In this document: positions 36,601 through 46,893 of the stretch, piece after piece
Layout: each line of letters starts with the position of its first letter
Position numbering within the stretch: the first letter of the stretch is position 1
DNA from: Heliopora coerulea
Lineage: Eukaryota > Cnidaria > Anthozoa > Scleralcyonacea > Helioporidae
Direction of reading: 5' to 3'
Assembly (NCBI GenBank): GCA_030142905.1
Contig: JASJOG010000020.1
Span: forward strand, 2,161,001 to 2,225,000
Length of the DNA stretch: 64,000 nt
Notes under the pieces: generated by a model
Told to the model about the DNA's origin: nothing
What the model saw: the letters and a program-made list of their open reading frames with translations, nothing else
The model's database searches: none
Made by a program: the position numbers and the translations under genes

Positions 36601-39600
36601 AAAGTAAGTTGAGGTGACGAAAGGTAAGGTAAGGTGAGGTGAGATGAGGTAAGGCAAGGCATGGTGAGGTAAAGTAAGTTGAGGTGACGAAAGGTAAGGT
36701 AAGGTGAGGTGAGATGAGGTAAGGTAAGGCATGGTGGGGTGGGGTGAGGTGAGGTGAGGTGAGGCGAGGCGAGGCGAGGTGAGGCGAGGCTAGGTAAGGT
36801 AATGTTTGGAAGGGAAAGGAATAGGGAGGGAGAGGAAGAGTTAGAAAAGGAAAGAAAAGGAAAATTAATATCTGAATATGTTGCTTCCACACTTGGATAG
36901 TCAGATACATACTTACCACTGCATGCGTAAATAGACACATACTTAGCACAAAACCAACACAAAGAAACAGACAAGTGTTTCAGTATGCTGACCATCGTGG
37001 CGCTCTGACTGTGTTCGCCTTGCATCTTATAAACTACACAAATTTTTATCACATCAAAATTCGTATTCATTTCCCATGAAGCCTTTAGAACTTTACATTT
37101 AGGAAATGCTACTGAAGGAAACCAAGGTGGAGAACCAGGATGCCTTTTCCGTGAAGTGTATTTTAAGACAGTGAGGAAAAAAAAAACTTTGAAGAATAAT
37201 ACTCGTTATTCTGCCGGTTGTACGTGCACGTTAATTGCATCTCTTGAATATTTTTAGATTGAGGAGGAAATTGATGGTTGTCTGGACTTCTTACGCTCAG
37301 TGTACAGTACGTTTGGGTTCACTTTCAAAATGAAGCTATCCACGAGGCCAGAGAAATACATGGGAGAACTGTCAAAATGGAACGAGGCAGAAGAGGTAGA
37401 TCTTACGGAGAGAATCTTGAGAAACAAATAAGTCGATGTTGCGCGTTTGATCAAGTGGTTGTCCTACAGATGCATGCTGGCAAAAAGTTTCTGCTGGAGA
37501 AAACAGTTTTTGATTTCTCTACGTCTTTTATTACCTAAATTTTCGTCCTGGTTTAGTACAGGACCAGATCAAAGCTGGTCTCGTCTGATGTCTGTTTCAA
37601 CACTGACCAGGCTTACCCTGATGAAGTTTGATGAGGTTTGTGTGATGTAACGAATCGTGTCTCAGCATAAAGGCAAGAAATGACTTGACTCTGACTTCTG
37701 AAGTATAAGACGAAGCAAAATCCGAATAAAAGCGACATCTTGAAAATCCCTAGGTATAGGTTATAAACAAGACTAAATGTTGAAATGGTACATTTTCGAG
37801 TCTATTGCAAAGTCATCTTCAGACCAAGTGAAAACATCGCTCTATGTTTTCTCAGCTCTTTTAGAGCTCGGTCGCTCTATGTTTCACTTGGTCTGAAGAT
37901 GACTTTGGAATAAAGTTGAAAATTTACCATTTCAACATTTAGTCTTGTTTATAACCTATATCTTGGGTTTTTCAAGATGTCATTTTTATTCGGATTTTGC
38001 TTTGTCTTACATTTTTTAAAGTTGTCGCCTGGTTCTGGATTCTGACATATGACCGATGCAAGTTTTCATGACTCCTTGCGCACCCGTTTTTTTTTCTATT
38101 TTAGTTTTTTTTTTTCTTTTGTCTTTTTTTTTTCTTTTTTTTTCTTTCTTTGTATTTTTTTAAGTCCCTTGAAACATCCTGGCATTTGACCTGAGTGATT
38201 CTCGCCTCACTCCAGTCCTCCAACAGTGTATGAGAAAAGCATTTTCTGCCTCTTTCATTACTCAGAGCTAACAAATGAAGACTATTGTTCTTCAATGAAT
38301 TCTGTTTTCCCTTTGGTCGTCGTAAATAACGCCGTAAACTGGTATTTCTATTTTTAGAAATTACGACAAGCTCTGAATAAGTTTGGCCAGAAATGGGAAC
38401 TTAACCCTGGAGATGGGGCGTTCTATGGTCCAAAGGTAAATTGATTAAAATAGTTGACCTGAATCTTGAAAAGCAAAAGTACAAAAAATGTTGACCACTT
38501 CAACTTTCTTTTCTTCCTTCTGTCTTATTTCACTTGTTTACTTCCTTTCTTGCTTCCTTTCCCATCTCCATCCTTTCATCTTTCTTCTTCCCTTTTTCCC
38601 CTTTTCTCGTTCCTTTACACCATTTTCATTTTTTTTTCCTTCCCCCGTTTCTCCATTTCTATTTCTTTCCCCTCCTTCCTTTCGCATTTCTTCGTTCCCC
38701 TTTCCCTATCCCCCCTTTCATTATTTCCCCTTTTCCCCTCTCCCCCTTTCCCCTCTCTCATTTTTCACTCCCCCATCACGTTGCGAGTGGGCGAAAGAGA
38801 CTCCAGCGCTTGGTGGAGATGGTAACCGGTACCTTCGTTTTCTTCCAATCATAGATTGATATTCAAATCTTGGATGCATTACGGCGTTCACATCAGTGTG
38901 CTACTATTCAGCTTGACTTCCAACTTCCCGAACGTTTTAATCTTTACTATGCAAGGTATGTGTAGTATTTAATGTTCATTGATGTACTAGGTAGAAATCT
39001 TGAAGAGAGGGAGGGGACAAAACAGAGTAGAGAAGAGACAATCAGCGATTTTGTATTATCCTGTTCGAGTGATGGGTGGCAAATCATCATTTAGTCAACC
39101 TTTCCTTGTTAGCCTTGGTTCCTTATTTCCCGTTTCTTCTTTTCCTTCCATTCCTTCCTTTCCCCTTTTGCTTTCATTCTTTCCTTCATTTCCCTTATCT
39201 TCCCCCCCTTTCTTTCCCCTCCTTTCCTTCCTTTCCCTTCCTATCCTTCTCCTTTCCTTCCTTTCCCCTCGATTCCTTCCTTTCTTGCTTCTTTCCTCCG
39301 TTACCCTTTATTATATTCTTCCTTTTTCATTTGTTTCTGTCCTTTTTCACTTCCCTTCTCATTTCTTTCCTTTTTCCTTTTTCCTTTCTTTCGTTTTTCC
39401 CTTGGCATCCATTTTGCCAAGCTGTCCTGATATCCGCGCAAAAAAGTTGGTATCAAGACTAAGAACAATTACCGACTTATATAAACTTTACTGTTTGTAG
39501 TGGGGAAGGAGACGAAAAAAAACGTCCTGTCATAGTTCATCGTGCCATCCTTGGCTCAGTCGAACGAATGATCGCCATTTTAACTGAAAACTTTGGAGGA

Positions 39601-40369
39601 AAATGGTAAGCGAGGATAGGGATCGGAGGATTCTTTAAAACCATTACCATGGCGACACAATTGGACAACTCGCATCTAGATTGTGTAAAAGATGAAGGAA
39701 CTGTCCATTGTAGTTTGTTGATCTATAAATCTATTTGTGTTATTGCCTGACCTTTTTGTGTTGTTTATCTTCCTTTATTTGTTCTTTGGAGTCCTGCTTG
39801 TGTTTATTGTCCTATTTGTGCTCTACGTTGTCATGTTTGTGTTTTTCGTCGTCTTGTGTGTGTGCTTCGTTGTCGTATTTGTGTGCTTCGTTGTCGTATT
39901 TGTGTTCTTCGTTGTCCTGTTTGTGTTTTTCATTGATTTGTGTGTGTGCTTCGTTGTCGTGTTTGCGTTCGTTGTCGTGTTTGTATTCTTCGTTATCGTG
40001 TTTACGTTCTTCGTTATCGTGTTTGCGTTCTTCGTTATCGTGTTTGCGTTCTTCGTTGTCGTGTTTGCATTCTTCGTTGTCGTATTTGCGTTTTTCGATT
40101 TCGTCTTTGTGTACCTCGTTGTCGTGTTTGCGTTTTTCGTTGTCGTGTTTGCGTTTTTCGTTGTCGTGTTTGTGTTCATTGTTGTCCTGTTCGTTTTTTG
40201 GGTTTATTTTTTCTTGCTGATTATCTTACGGTTATGTAATCGATTTTCTGCTTACACATTCACCAAACCTGACGATATATCGCCGATATATCAGTCACTT
40301 TTCTTCATGGATATAACTGTTCTATTATCGTTATTATCATTGTTATCGTCATCATCATCCTTATCATCA

Positions 40370-40410
<41 letters not shown>

Positions 40411-41752
40411 GTTGTTGTTATTTAGGCCTTTATGGTTATCACCTCGACAAGCCATTGTGATTCCCGTCAGTAACAAATATGATGATTATGCCATGCAGGT
40501 AACCACAGAAATATTAAGAAATGTTTACTATGGAGGCTTAAATCAATCGACTGTCGACCATCAATAGGCGACGGGTAAAGCGAAAATGATCGACGACAAC
40601 ATAAACGTGTTGTCATTTTCAGCAACCACGGGCACGTCCGTAATTTCTAGAAGGGAAGACGAAGGTCTCACAAATCATACTCTAAACCACGGCTAAGATA
40701 TTTGCGACATTTAATGTGATATACTTATTTTATTCTCTATTTACTCTGTGAATGAGCGTTAAGCATTTTGTAGCTAAAATGCATTTTCACAATGCCAACG
40801 AGACCGGTCAGATATGGCCATCCTTTTTATTAATGCATAAGTTAGGTCGCACGTGCAATGGGACAAGTGTATGGTGTACAACAAGCTTGAAATAATGGTA
40901 ACAATGTATGATGTTTTAAAATTCTTTACTTGGATAGTACATGACAGAAGCCTTGAGAGGGCAAACTACATTAAAAGCCTATGATGAATGTTCTTGAGAT
41001 AACTGGCTTAACCGGGCTAAACTGTAATTGTTGGAATAGCCATAACTGATATTTATTTATAACTAAATTAAATTAAATTTGAAGAGTTTGAACTTCTACG
41101 AGAGATGCTTTTGAGTGATTCCCGATGCTGTTTGTAAACTTTGAATACCCTGCACTAGGTATACCCGCGGGATGGGTCTGGCACATCTATTACAATGCTT
41201 CGCTAACTTCCAATGGACAGTGTATATCCTGTAACCCTGCAAAATACATTTGTGTCAAGTTCTGTGCCATTTTTTTACCTTCAAGGTTCAAAATCAGCTC
41301 CACGATGCTGGATATCGTGTTGATGTCGATCTAGATCATGGCTCTACTTTGAACAAGAAAGTGCGAAATGCTCAACTGGCTCAATACAATTTCATTCTCG
41401 GTAGGAAAAACTTTATAGATTACACTACCTAGTCGGTATTTTGTATGCGGAATGCATGGGAGTTTGAGAAAAAATATGAAAATAGATGATTGATGAATGT
41501 TCGTCGAGCCCTAACCTCAGAGAAACGACAGACTTAACTAAAGCTCCAAAAGTTTCATTAAAAGTAGCAGGGGAAAATGAAAAGTTTTACTGTGGGGCAG
41601 TATCGAAGCTGCGTCTTTGGGAAACGTCTTTTCTCCTATGCTCTGCTCTGCATATAGTTTATAGTTCCTGACCCGTGCTATCCTATGAAACACGTTGGTT
41701 AAAACTTGCACACGCACCCACCTCTTTTTGACTTTAAGATAGATAGAGAGAA

Positions 41753-41783
<31 letters not shown>

Positions 41784-41938
41784 TAGAGAGATAGATAGAG
41801 AGATAGATAGAGAGATAGATAGAGAGATAGATAGAGAGATAGATAGAGAGATAGATAGAGAGATAGATAGAGATAGATAGAGATAGATAGAGATAGAGAG
41901 AGATAGATAGAGATAGAGAGAGATAGAGAGAGATAGAT

Positions 41939-41971
<33 letters not shown>

Positions 41972-43853
41972 TAGAGAGAGAGAGATAGAGAGATGGATGG
42001 ATAGAGAGATAGAGAGATGGATGGATAGAGAGATAGAGAGATGGATGGATAGAGAGATGGATGGATGGATAGATAGATGGATAGATAGATAGATGGATAG
42101 ATAGATAGATGGATGGATAGATAGATTTATTAAAATTACATCGCAGCCAAAAAAGGCTGAATTTTGTAATTATTTACATTTAAATTTTTTCCAATAAAAC
42201 GTTTATCTATACTATACTGCCCAATGTATCTTACAAACAATTTTTTAATGAATAACTTTAATTAGGTTTAAAACTATATAACATTGAATTAACTAAACAA
42301 TATTATTAAAAAGTTTAAAACTTTAACAAGTGTACTGTAATTAAAAATTTAACAAATAATGAGATTCGCCGAATTTTGCATGAAGGAAAAAAGACACTTT
42401 GCACCGTGAGGTATCGTGTATTGTGTTTATTCCTTATGCTACCAAGTCTGTTCAGAAAGTTATTCCGATTGGTGTAGAAGTGTTAGGTCAGGTTGATGTT
42501 ACCCGCTGACTGCTGCACTGACGTTAGATATGATTGAAATCTGACGTGGCCTGTTGGGTCAGACGTTTGAGAAGCGACCCCAGTATCTATAAGCATATCC
42601 TGAAAGAGCTGTTGCTTTATCGCATTAACTTCTTTCCCAGTGGAACAGATCTGCATGACATACATGGATTCTCATACCGCACTGGTTACAGCGGTAACAA
42701 ACCGTCAGACTGGTGAAATCTGTTGGTTTCTCAATACTGCGTCAGATTAGTAAACTAACATAAACCAACAAAGTGAAATAATCAGAAAGGTTTGAGTATT
42801 GCCGAAATGTGAGAGTAGTTATCTAACGTTACGAGCGAAGGCCCTTCTTTTTTTTCTCTATGACGAAGGGCCTTCGCTCGAAACGTTAGATAACTACTCT
42901 CACATTTCGGCAGTACTCAAACCTTTCTGATTATTTCACTTCGATTTCCACACTGCCTACGCAGCACTCCATTTTTATTTCATAATAAACCAACAGTCCT
43001 GACAGAAGAGATGTTGGGAAGCTTTAGCCATGCCATATCTTAACACGCTCTGACATCAATGAGACACCCAGGCCATGTCATCGTACATTACTTTTATTAC
43101 TACCGAAGCACTCTGCGGCCATGATGATGCCGTCAGGAGTCGCTACAACTCCCTGAACAGCCCAGACGCTAACCTGACACACAGCACGCGTTTTCATGTG
43201 TGTGACATCCACCTTAGTAGGTAACCGTTGTTCTCTAATTTTGATAGTTAACACTACAGTTTTGATTGTAAACTTTATTTGCGACCTGTTTCGAAATGTG
43301 CTCGTTCCTTCATGAGGCAATTTAGAGTTAGTTTGTAACAATGAACACGATCATGTTACAGGATCGTGTTATCTTAAACTTGTCTTTATAATCTCTGTTA
43401 ATAAAGTACAATTATCTCATACAAATTACGATTTATATGTAATTTTCCACTGATGTAATTTTAATCATTATTAATTCGAAGTATATAACGCTGTAACTGA
43501 CGCAAACCAATTTAGCACCATCAAATATCATTCAACTGTCATTATAACGAACTTGCTGTAAATTGCCTGATGAAGGAATAAGCACATTCCGAAACATGTC
43601 GCAAATAAAGTTTACAATCAAAACTATAGTGTTAATTGTCAAACTAACATTCCAATTCATATTAAAAAGATCTTTTGATAAACTTATTCTCTAATTGTTT
43701 TCAGTGGTTGGGGAGAAAGAGATGACATCACAAACTGTAAACGTTCGCACTCGCGATAACAAAGTCCACGGTGAAAGAACCATCACAGCCGTCATTGAAC
43801 GGTTTCAAGAACACGTTCAAAGCCGAAGAAACAACAGCGAAGACGATTTCTAA
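27650..43853 (+). CDS. TARS1: Threonyl-tRNA synthetase, cytosolic type
   Basis: The enzyme charges tRNA-Thr and edits mischarged seryl-tRNA. There are 22 phase-consistent exons: 27650-27757, 28483-28564, 28999-29104, 29822-29855, 30179-30260, 31187-31316, 32217-32334, 32491-32555, 33079-33157, 33234-33317, 33849-33911, 34461-34559, 35010-35105, 35484-35554, 36151-36313, 37258-37395, 38358-38435, 38855-38955, 39501-39605, 40426-40498, 41286-41400 and 43705-43853. They give 712 aa (human TARS1 has 723). Domains: TGS at about 70-136; editing domain with HSSAH (144-148) and CRGPH (250-254); class II catalytic core with motif 2 [13 protein letters not shown] and motif 3 LGSVERMI; anticodon-binding domain at the C-terminus. 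Zinc ligands C402, H453 and H579 keep the spacing known from the bacterial enzyme. No domain is missing. Confidence 0.97.
29490..29632. repeat. AAT-type microsatellite
   Basis: The tract consists of aat/gat trinucleotides, with aataataataataataa runs interrupted by tgttaatt, in TARS intron 3. Confidence 0.85.
31831..31899. repeat. TTTTA pentanucleotide repeat
   Basis: Tandem tttta units with an internal tatcc variant triplet, in TARS intron 6. Confidence 0.85.
33490..33580. repeat. Dispersed repeat fragment with hairpin core
   Basis: It matches 3969-4060 from gtaaaa through ctgactgatc-like and agaattc blocks to gcaaagacccttcgtcagag. On the minus strand the core reads CTGACGA, hairpin, then CAAAAC. 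It lies in TARS intron 10. Confidence 0.6.
35838..36101. repeat. GAT/GAC trinucleotide array
   Basis: About 265 bp of gat, gac and gtg triplets that decay into taatat at the 3' side, in TARS intron 14 about 50 bp before exon 15. The open frames it creates (Met/Thr-rich on one strand) are a by-product of the repeat. Confidence 0.9.
36516..36810 (+). repeat. GGTGA/GGTAA array with a 70-bp higher-order unit
   Basis: A purine-rich array of aggtg and aggta pentamers lies in TARS intron 15, about 200 bp after the exon 15 donor. A longer unit beginning aaggcatggtgaggtaaagt recurs at 36586 and 36656, a 70-bp period. On the coding strand the units read ag/gtgag or ag/gtaag, which are consensus splice donors. 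Confidence 0.85.
37706..38009. repeat. Large fold-back element in TARS intron 16
   Basis: Two arms of about 130 bp (37706-37838 and 37879-38009) are inverted copies with roughly 85-90% match. They share blocks such as gcaaaatccgaataaaa, ggttataaacaagactaaat and gtcatcttcagaccaagtga. The loop is about 40 bp. The right arm reads ctgaagatgactttggaata then aagttgaaa, again the CTGANGA, hairpin, GAAA order. Confidence 0.88.
38094..38162. repeat. T-rich tract
   Basis: Poly-T with single c and g interruptions, in TARS intron 16 downstream of the fold-back element. Confidence 0.8.
38503..38780. repeat. Polypyrimidine tract (CTTT/CCTTT)
   Basis: About 280 bp almost free of purines on the coding strand, in TARS intron 17. 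All three forward frames stay open because the tract lacks stop codons, so these frames are not evidence of coding. Confidence 0.85.
39139..39412. repeat. Polypyrimidine tract (CCTTTCCTT)
   Basis: A second pyrimidine-rich tract of about 270 bp, in TARS intron 18. It is similar in composition to 38503-38780 but shows no long shared unit. Confidence 0.85.
39728..40200 (+). repeat. 21-bp minisatellite in TARS intron 19
   Basis: The array is built from variants of gtgtttgcgttcttcgttatc, a 21-bp unit, with some shortened copies. Because 21 is divisible by three, long open frames appear in several registers (Phe/Val-rich, Cys/Arg-rich, Asn/Thr-rich). Exons 19 and 20 lie on either side, so the array is intronic. 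Confidence 0.88.
40318..40425. repeat. TTA microsatellite at the exon 20 acceptor
   Basis: Tandem ttatta with tcatca variants runs directly into the acceptor (gttatttag) of TARS exon 20, so part of the repeat serves as the polypyrimidine region. Confidence 0.88.
41737..42126. repeat. GATA/GAGA/GGAT microsatellite, about 390 bp
   Basis: The tract of agat, agag and ggat tetranucleotides in TARS intron 21 shows layered units: gagagatagata in the first half, agagagatagagatagat in the middle, and gagagatggatggata towards the end. Confidence 0.92.
42771..42941. repeat. Near-perfect palindromic fold-back element
   Basis: Arms of 77 bp (42771-42847 and 42865-42941) are inverted copies with about two mismatches and a 17-bp loop. 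The arm carries caaaggtttgag-type outer sequence, tagttatctaacgtt and the core gacgaagggccttcgctcga then aacgtt. It sits in TARS intron 21 and would make a very stable hairpin in the pre-mRNA. Confidence 0.93.
43240..43643. repeat. Fold-back element with hammerhead-like core
   Basis: Arms at 43240-43325 and 43558-43643 are inverted copies around an internal segment of about 230 bp. Shared blocks are gtttacaatcaaaact and tcgcaaataaagtttac. The right arm reads TTGC, CTGATGA, a GGAAT/ATTCC hairpin, GAAAC, AT, GTC, GCAA in order. It lies in TARS intron 21, directly before the last exon. Confidence 0.85.
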
Positions 43854-46800
43854 AAAAGGATATGCACCTATCACGCGTTAACATTCAGCTACGCGAGACA
43901 GGTGGTGAAATTATTTTGTCCTGTAATTAATGGCCCCGGTTGGATACTGCTAGTTTTAAGTTGTACATTGTTTTTCTCTTTAAATGGAAAAATGTGACGA
44001 AACGAATTTGAAAAAATCCTCGACTGTGTCGTGAATTTATCAAAATTTATCACCAACTGTTTTCTCGGCTATCGAATGTGGGCCGTAATAGTTGGACTTA
44101 GTTCGTTGGAGTGCTTCAACCTTCGGATTATGTAATTGTGTGTAACGTTCTTCGGTGGCAAGAACCATTTGAACCGGTGACAGTAATTAGAAAACAGCCT
44201 ATCAACTGTTTCATGGCAACATTTGTTGCCGTTACACCTGGCTGTGAACTGCTTGAACTGGCTTCTTGTAGTTGGCATGTTGTTTGGCACGCAAGCAAAG
44301 GTTCACGTTCACGACGGACCGAACGCCCGACAAACACTCAAAAGCGATGATAAAATCTTTTATCATACGATTTTCTAATTCGATTCAAGGCGGAGGCAAA
44401 CACGAGATGTTTTTGTATTCACGTTCACCGAGAGAGAAAAGTAGGCGTTACAAACTTAATCATGAATAACACGTGATTACTGGCGTATCAGTCATCGGTG
44501 GTTTTCACGTTTTAGTACAATTTACGTAGGATATCGAAGAGCCCGCACGGTGATTGGCTAAAAGCTACATTATATTCCTCCATAGTCAGCTGCTGGTGAA
44601 TACGATAGTGAAGTCATTTGCGCAAAATGGCTGCTACCTTCCTAACTGTTACCGAGTAATATTTAGAACAACTCGTTCACTAATCTCTTTCAAAAAGTCA
44701 CATGTATAGTTATCTTAAAACAGTTATTCGCCTCAGGCTCATTGAATATTGAATAATATTCAACAATATTCACTTTGCCTTCAGCTAGTAATTGTTAAAA
44801 TATCCTTGGTTGTCACAATATTGTGAATAGTTATCAGTTGGTACATATTCTAGGTGGTGTGTTGTGACTGAGAAAGTAATAGACGATGTTCCCGTGAACG
44901 AATCGTAAAGTGAGATTGTTTACGGCTTTCCAATGAGACAACTTTTGCCAGCTGCATAGTTTAAACAAGCCACGTGCTATTGCGAGTCACGGATTGGTCG
45001 CTTCAGGTGTGGAACTTATCAACATATTAGAATCCAAGTCAGTTATTTCTGAAGTTCCTACAAAAACACAAACAGACTATTGTCCTTTTGGCGAAAAATT
45101 ATCCTTCATTGTCACAAACGCCAACTTCTTAACCTCATAATTCAAAGCATATGTTGATATGATCAACAAAATCCGCACTAAAGTCCACAAGCCTTTAGAT
45201 TAAGTGGAGATTTTAAAAAATTACGGCGACGTGGAATTTATTCATCGAATTCCGTGCAACCAGCTGTTTCTAACGCCGAATGTCACGAATTCACCGTACC
45301 TTAGTCAGAGCGCAGATTCGTGGTGCTGTATATCGGCAAGTGACTGACATACAGTTGCACGACGTCGACTGACGTACGGTTAAATTTTGAATACTGACAG
45401 TTATTTGTTTGTTGACATAATCCTTCAGCTGAGGTTTATGTTTCGTTCAGTCAGCTCTACACGCTCAGTCGATGATTTACTTCAGTAAATAGGTATGAGG
45501 TCAAGTCGTTTTAACTAGTTTAGATAACCTCGCCACGTTGTATCCATTCCCAGATATCGCCTGCTGTTTTCTTTCTTTTATCCGCATGGCAGTATTGTTT
45601 TCTTTATAAAAAAGCTCTGCAGGTGGCGTGGACCATTTAGCTTCTGTTGACTGCCATTTAACCTTGTTTGAATAGAAAACTTAAAATTTCATATTTCCAG
45701 AAAACAGACTATATATGAACAGTATATTTAGGGTTTGCAATAAGCAGCACCCCATTTTATCCATTCAAGTTTGTTTTCAAAGAAAACATGTATTCTTTAA
45801 AGACAGTCAAAACAACCTTGCTGCTAAGTCGTAACATTTTGTCTGATTAGTCTACTGTGTACATAAACAATTTGGATCACATTAAGAACAACTATTTAAG
45901 TCACTTGAACCGTCGGTCAGTGTAAACCATGTTAATATCGGCGTGTACTATTAGGCTATGTTCGGTTGTGTCAATGTCGGTCTTGGTAACACGTAAAAAG
46001 CTGTTAATTTTTTTTGATTCGATTTGACCAAACGTCTTAAAATTTAAAGTTGGGTAAACTACATTCTGCGAACGTTTCCAAGGCGGTGAAAATATACTAC
46101 ATTTGGTGGTAAACACCATCTAAACTTATAGACAGCCAGTCTTTCGCGCTTTCAACACGACATTTCACCAGTGCTCTTCATCGTCGATATCGTGATGAAT
46201 TTCCCATCGGGGCGAAAGCTTAGCTTACTATAAACCTCGATGGACTTGAACACAGCTAGGGTTAACTTCCTGAAAAAAATTTAAACTTGATGAAAAGTTC
46301 ATACAATTTATTTTCATCATCTTTCCTTCGCGGTAACTCCACTTCACATTCTTATATCCCTGTTATTAAGTAAATCCTTGCACGCCGAACCTTAGGAGGG
46401 TTTCTTTTTTTATCTTCTGAACTAAAGCGAAACGTTATTTCATTAGTATTTAGCGTAAACTTTACGATTGTAGTAAACTTAAGTAAGAATTGTTGGCCTG
46501 ATATGTAAAAATATAGACAAGTTAATTGGTCTAATCTTGTCTGCTGCAGCTACCCTTCGTCTCTACAGTTTGTTTTTATTTTTTTTGTTTTTGTTTTTTT
46601 TGTTTTTCGATTTAACTTTTTGATAAGCATTGGATGCATTTGTCGATTTGACCTCAAGGTGAACCTTTGTTTGCGTTCATCCATGAATAAACTGTCCGAC
46701 AAACCGACACTTCAACAGTTAACGATTAATGTTTAACGCGTTTATACCTGCCAAAAGCAATTGTCAAGTTTCTGGACTCGTTCACATGTTGGTCGCATTG

Positions 46801-46893
46801 TTTAACGAGGAGCCAGTGGCAGTTTAACGCCCAGTCATGTACAAAACCACTTCATTTGGACACCGTAGGTGTTGATACTCAAACTTGACCGCC
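43854..46893. other. Intergenic region between TARS and the nuclear receptor
   Basis: I see no coding exon, RNA gene or clear repeat in this 3-kb stretch. The part just before 46894 is presumably the promoter and 5' leader of the receptor gene. Any leader intron could not be placed. Confidence 0.4.

Noticed and set aside
36245..37070. Pro/Leu/Ser-rich minus-strand frames of over 200 codons
   Set aside because: They are read from the antisense of the GGTGA array, which has no stop codons in that register.
38466..39500. Phe/Ser/Pro-rich forward frames
   Set aside because: They come from polypyrimidine tracts in TARS introns 17 and 18.
39735..40567. 276-codon Val/Phe-rich and Cys-rich open frames
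   Set aside because: They are created by the 21-bp minisatellite in a TARS intron; correct exons lie on both sides.
43555..43612. Calling a functional hammerhead ribozyme outright
   Set aside because: An extra A between CTGATGA and stem II breaks the canonical core, and activity cannot be judged from sequence alone; kept only as a finding.
46885..46893. Three-residue N-terminal extension of the nuclear receptor
   Set aside because: It relies on a TTG start; the ATG at 46894 is in frame and adequate.
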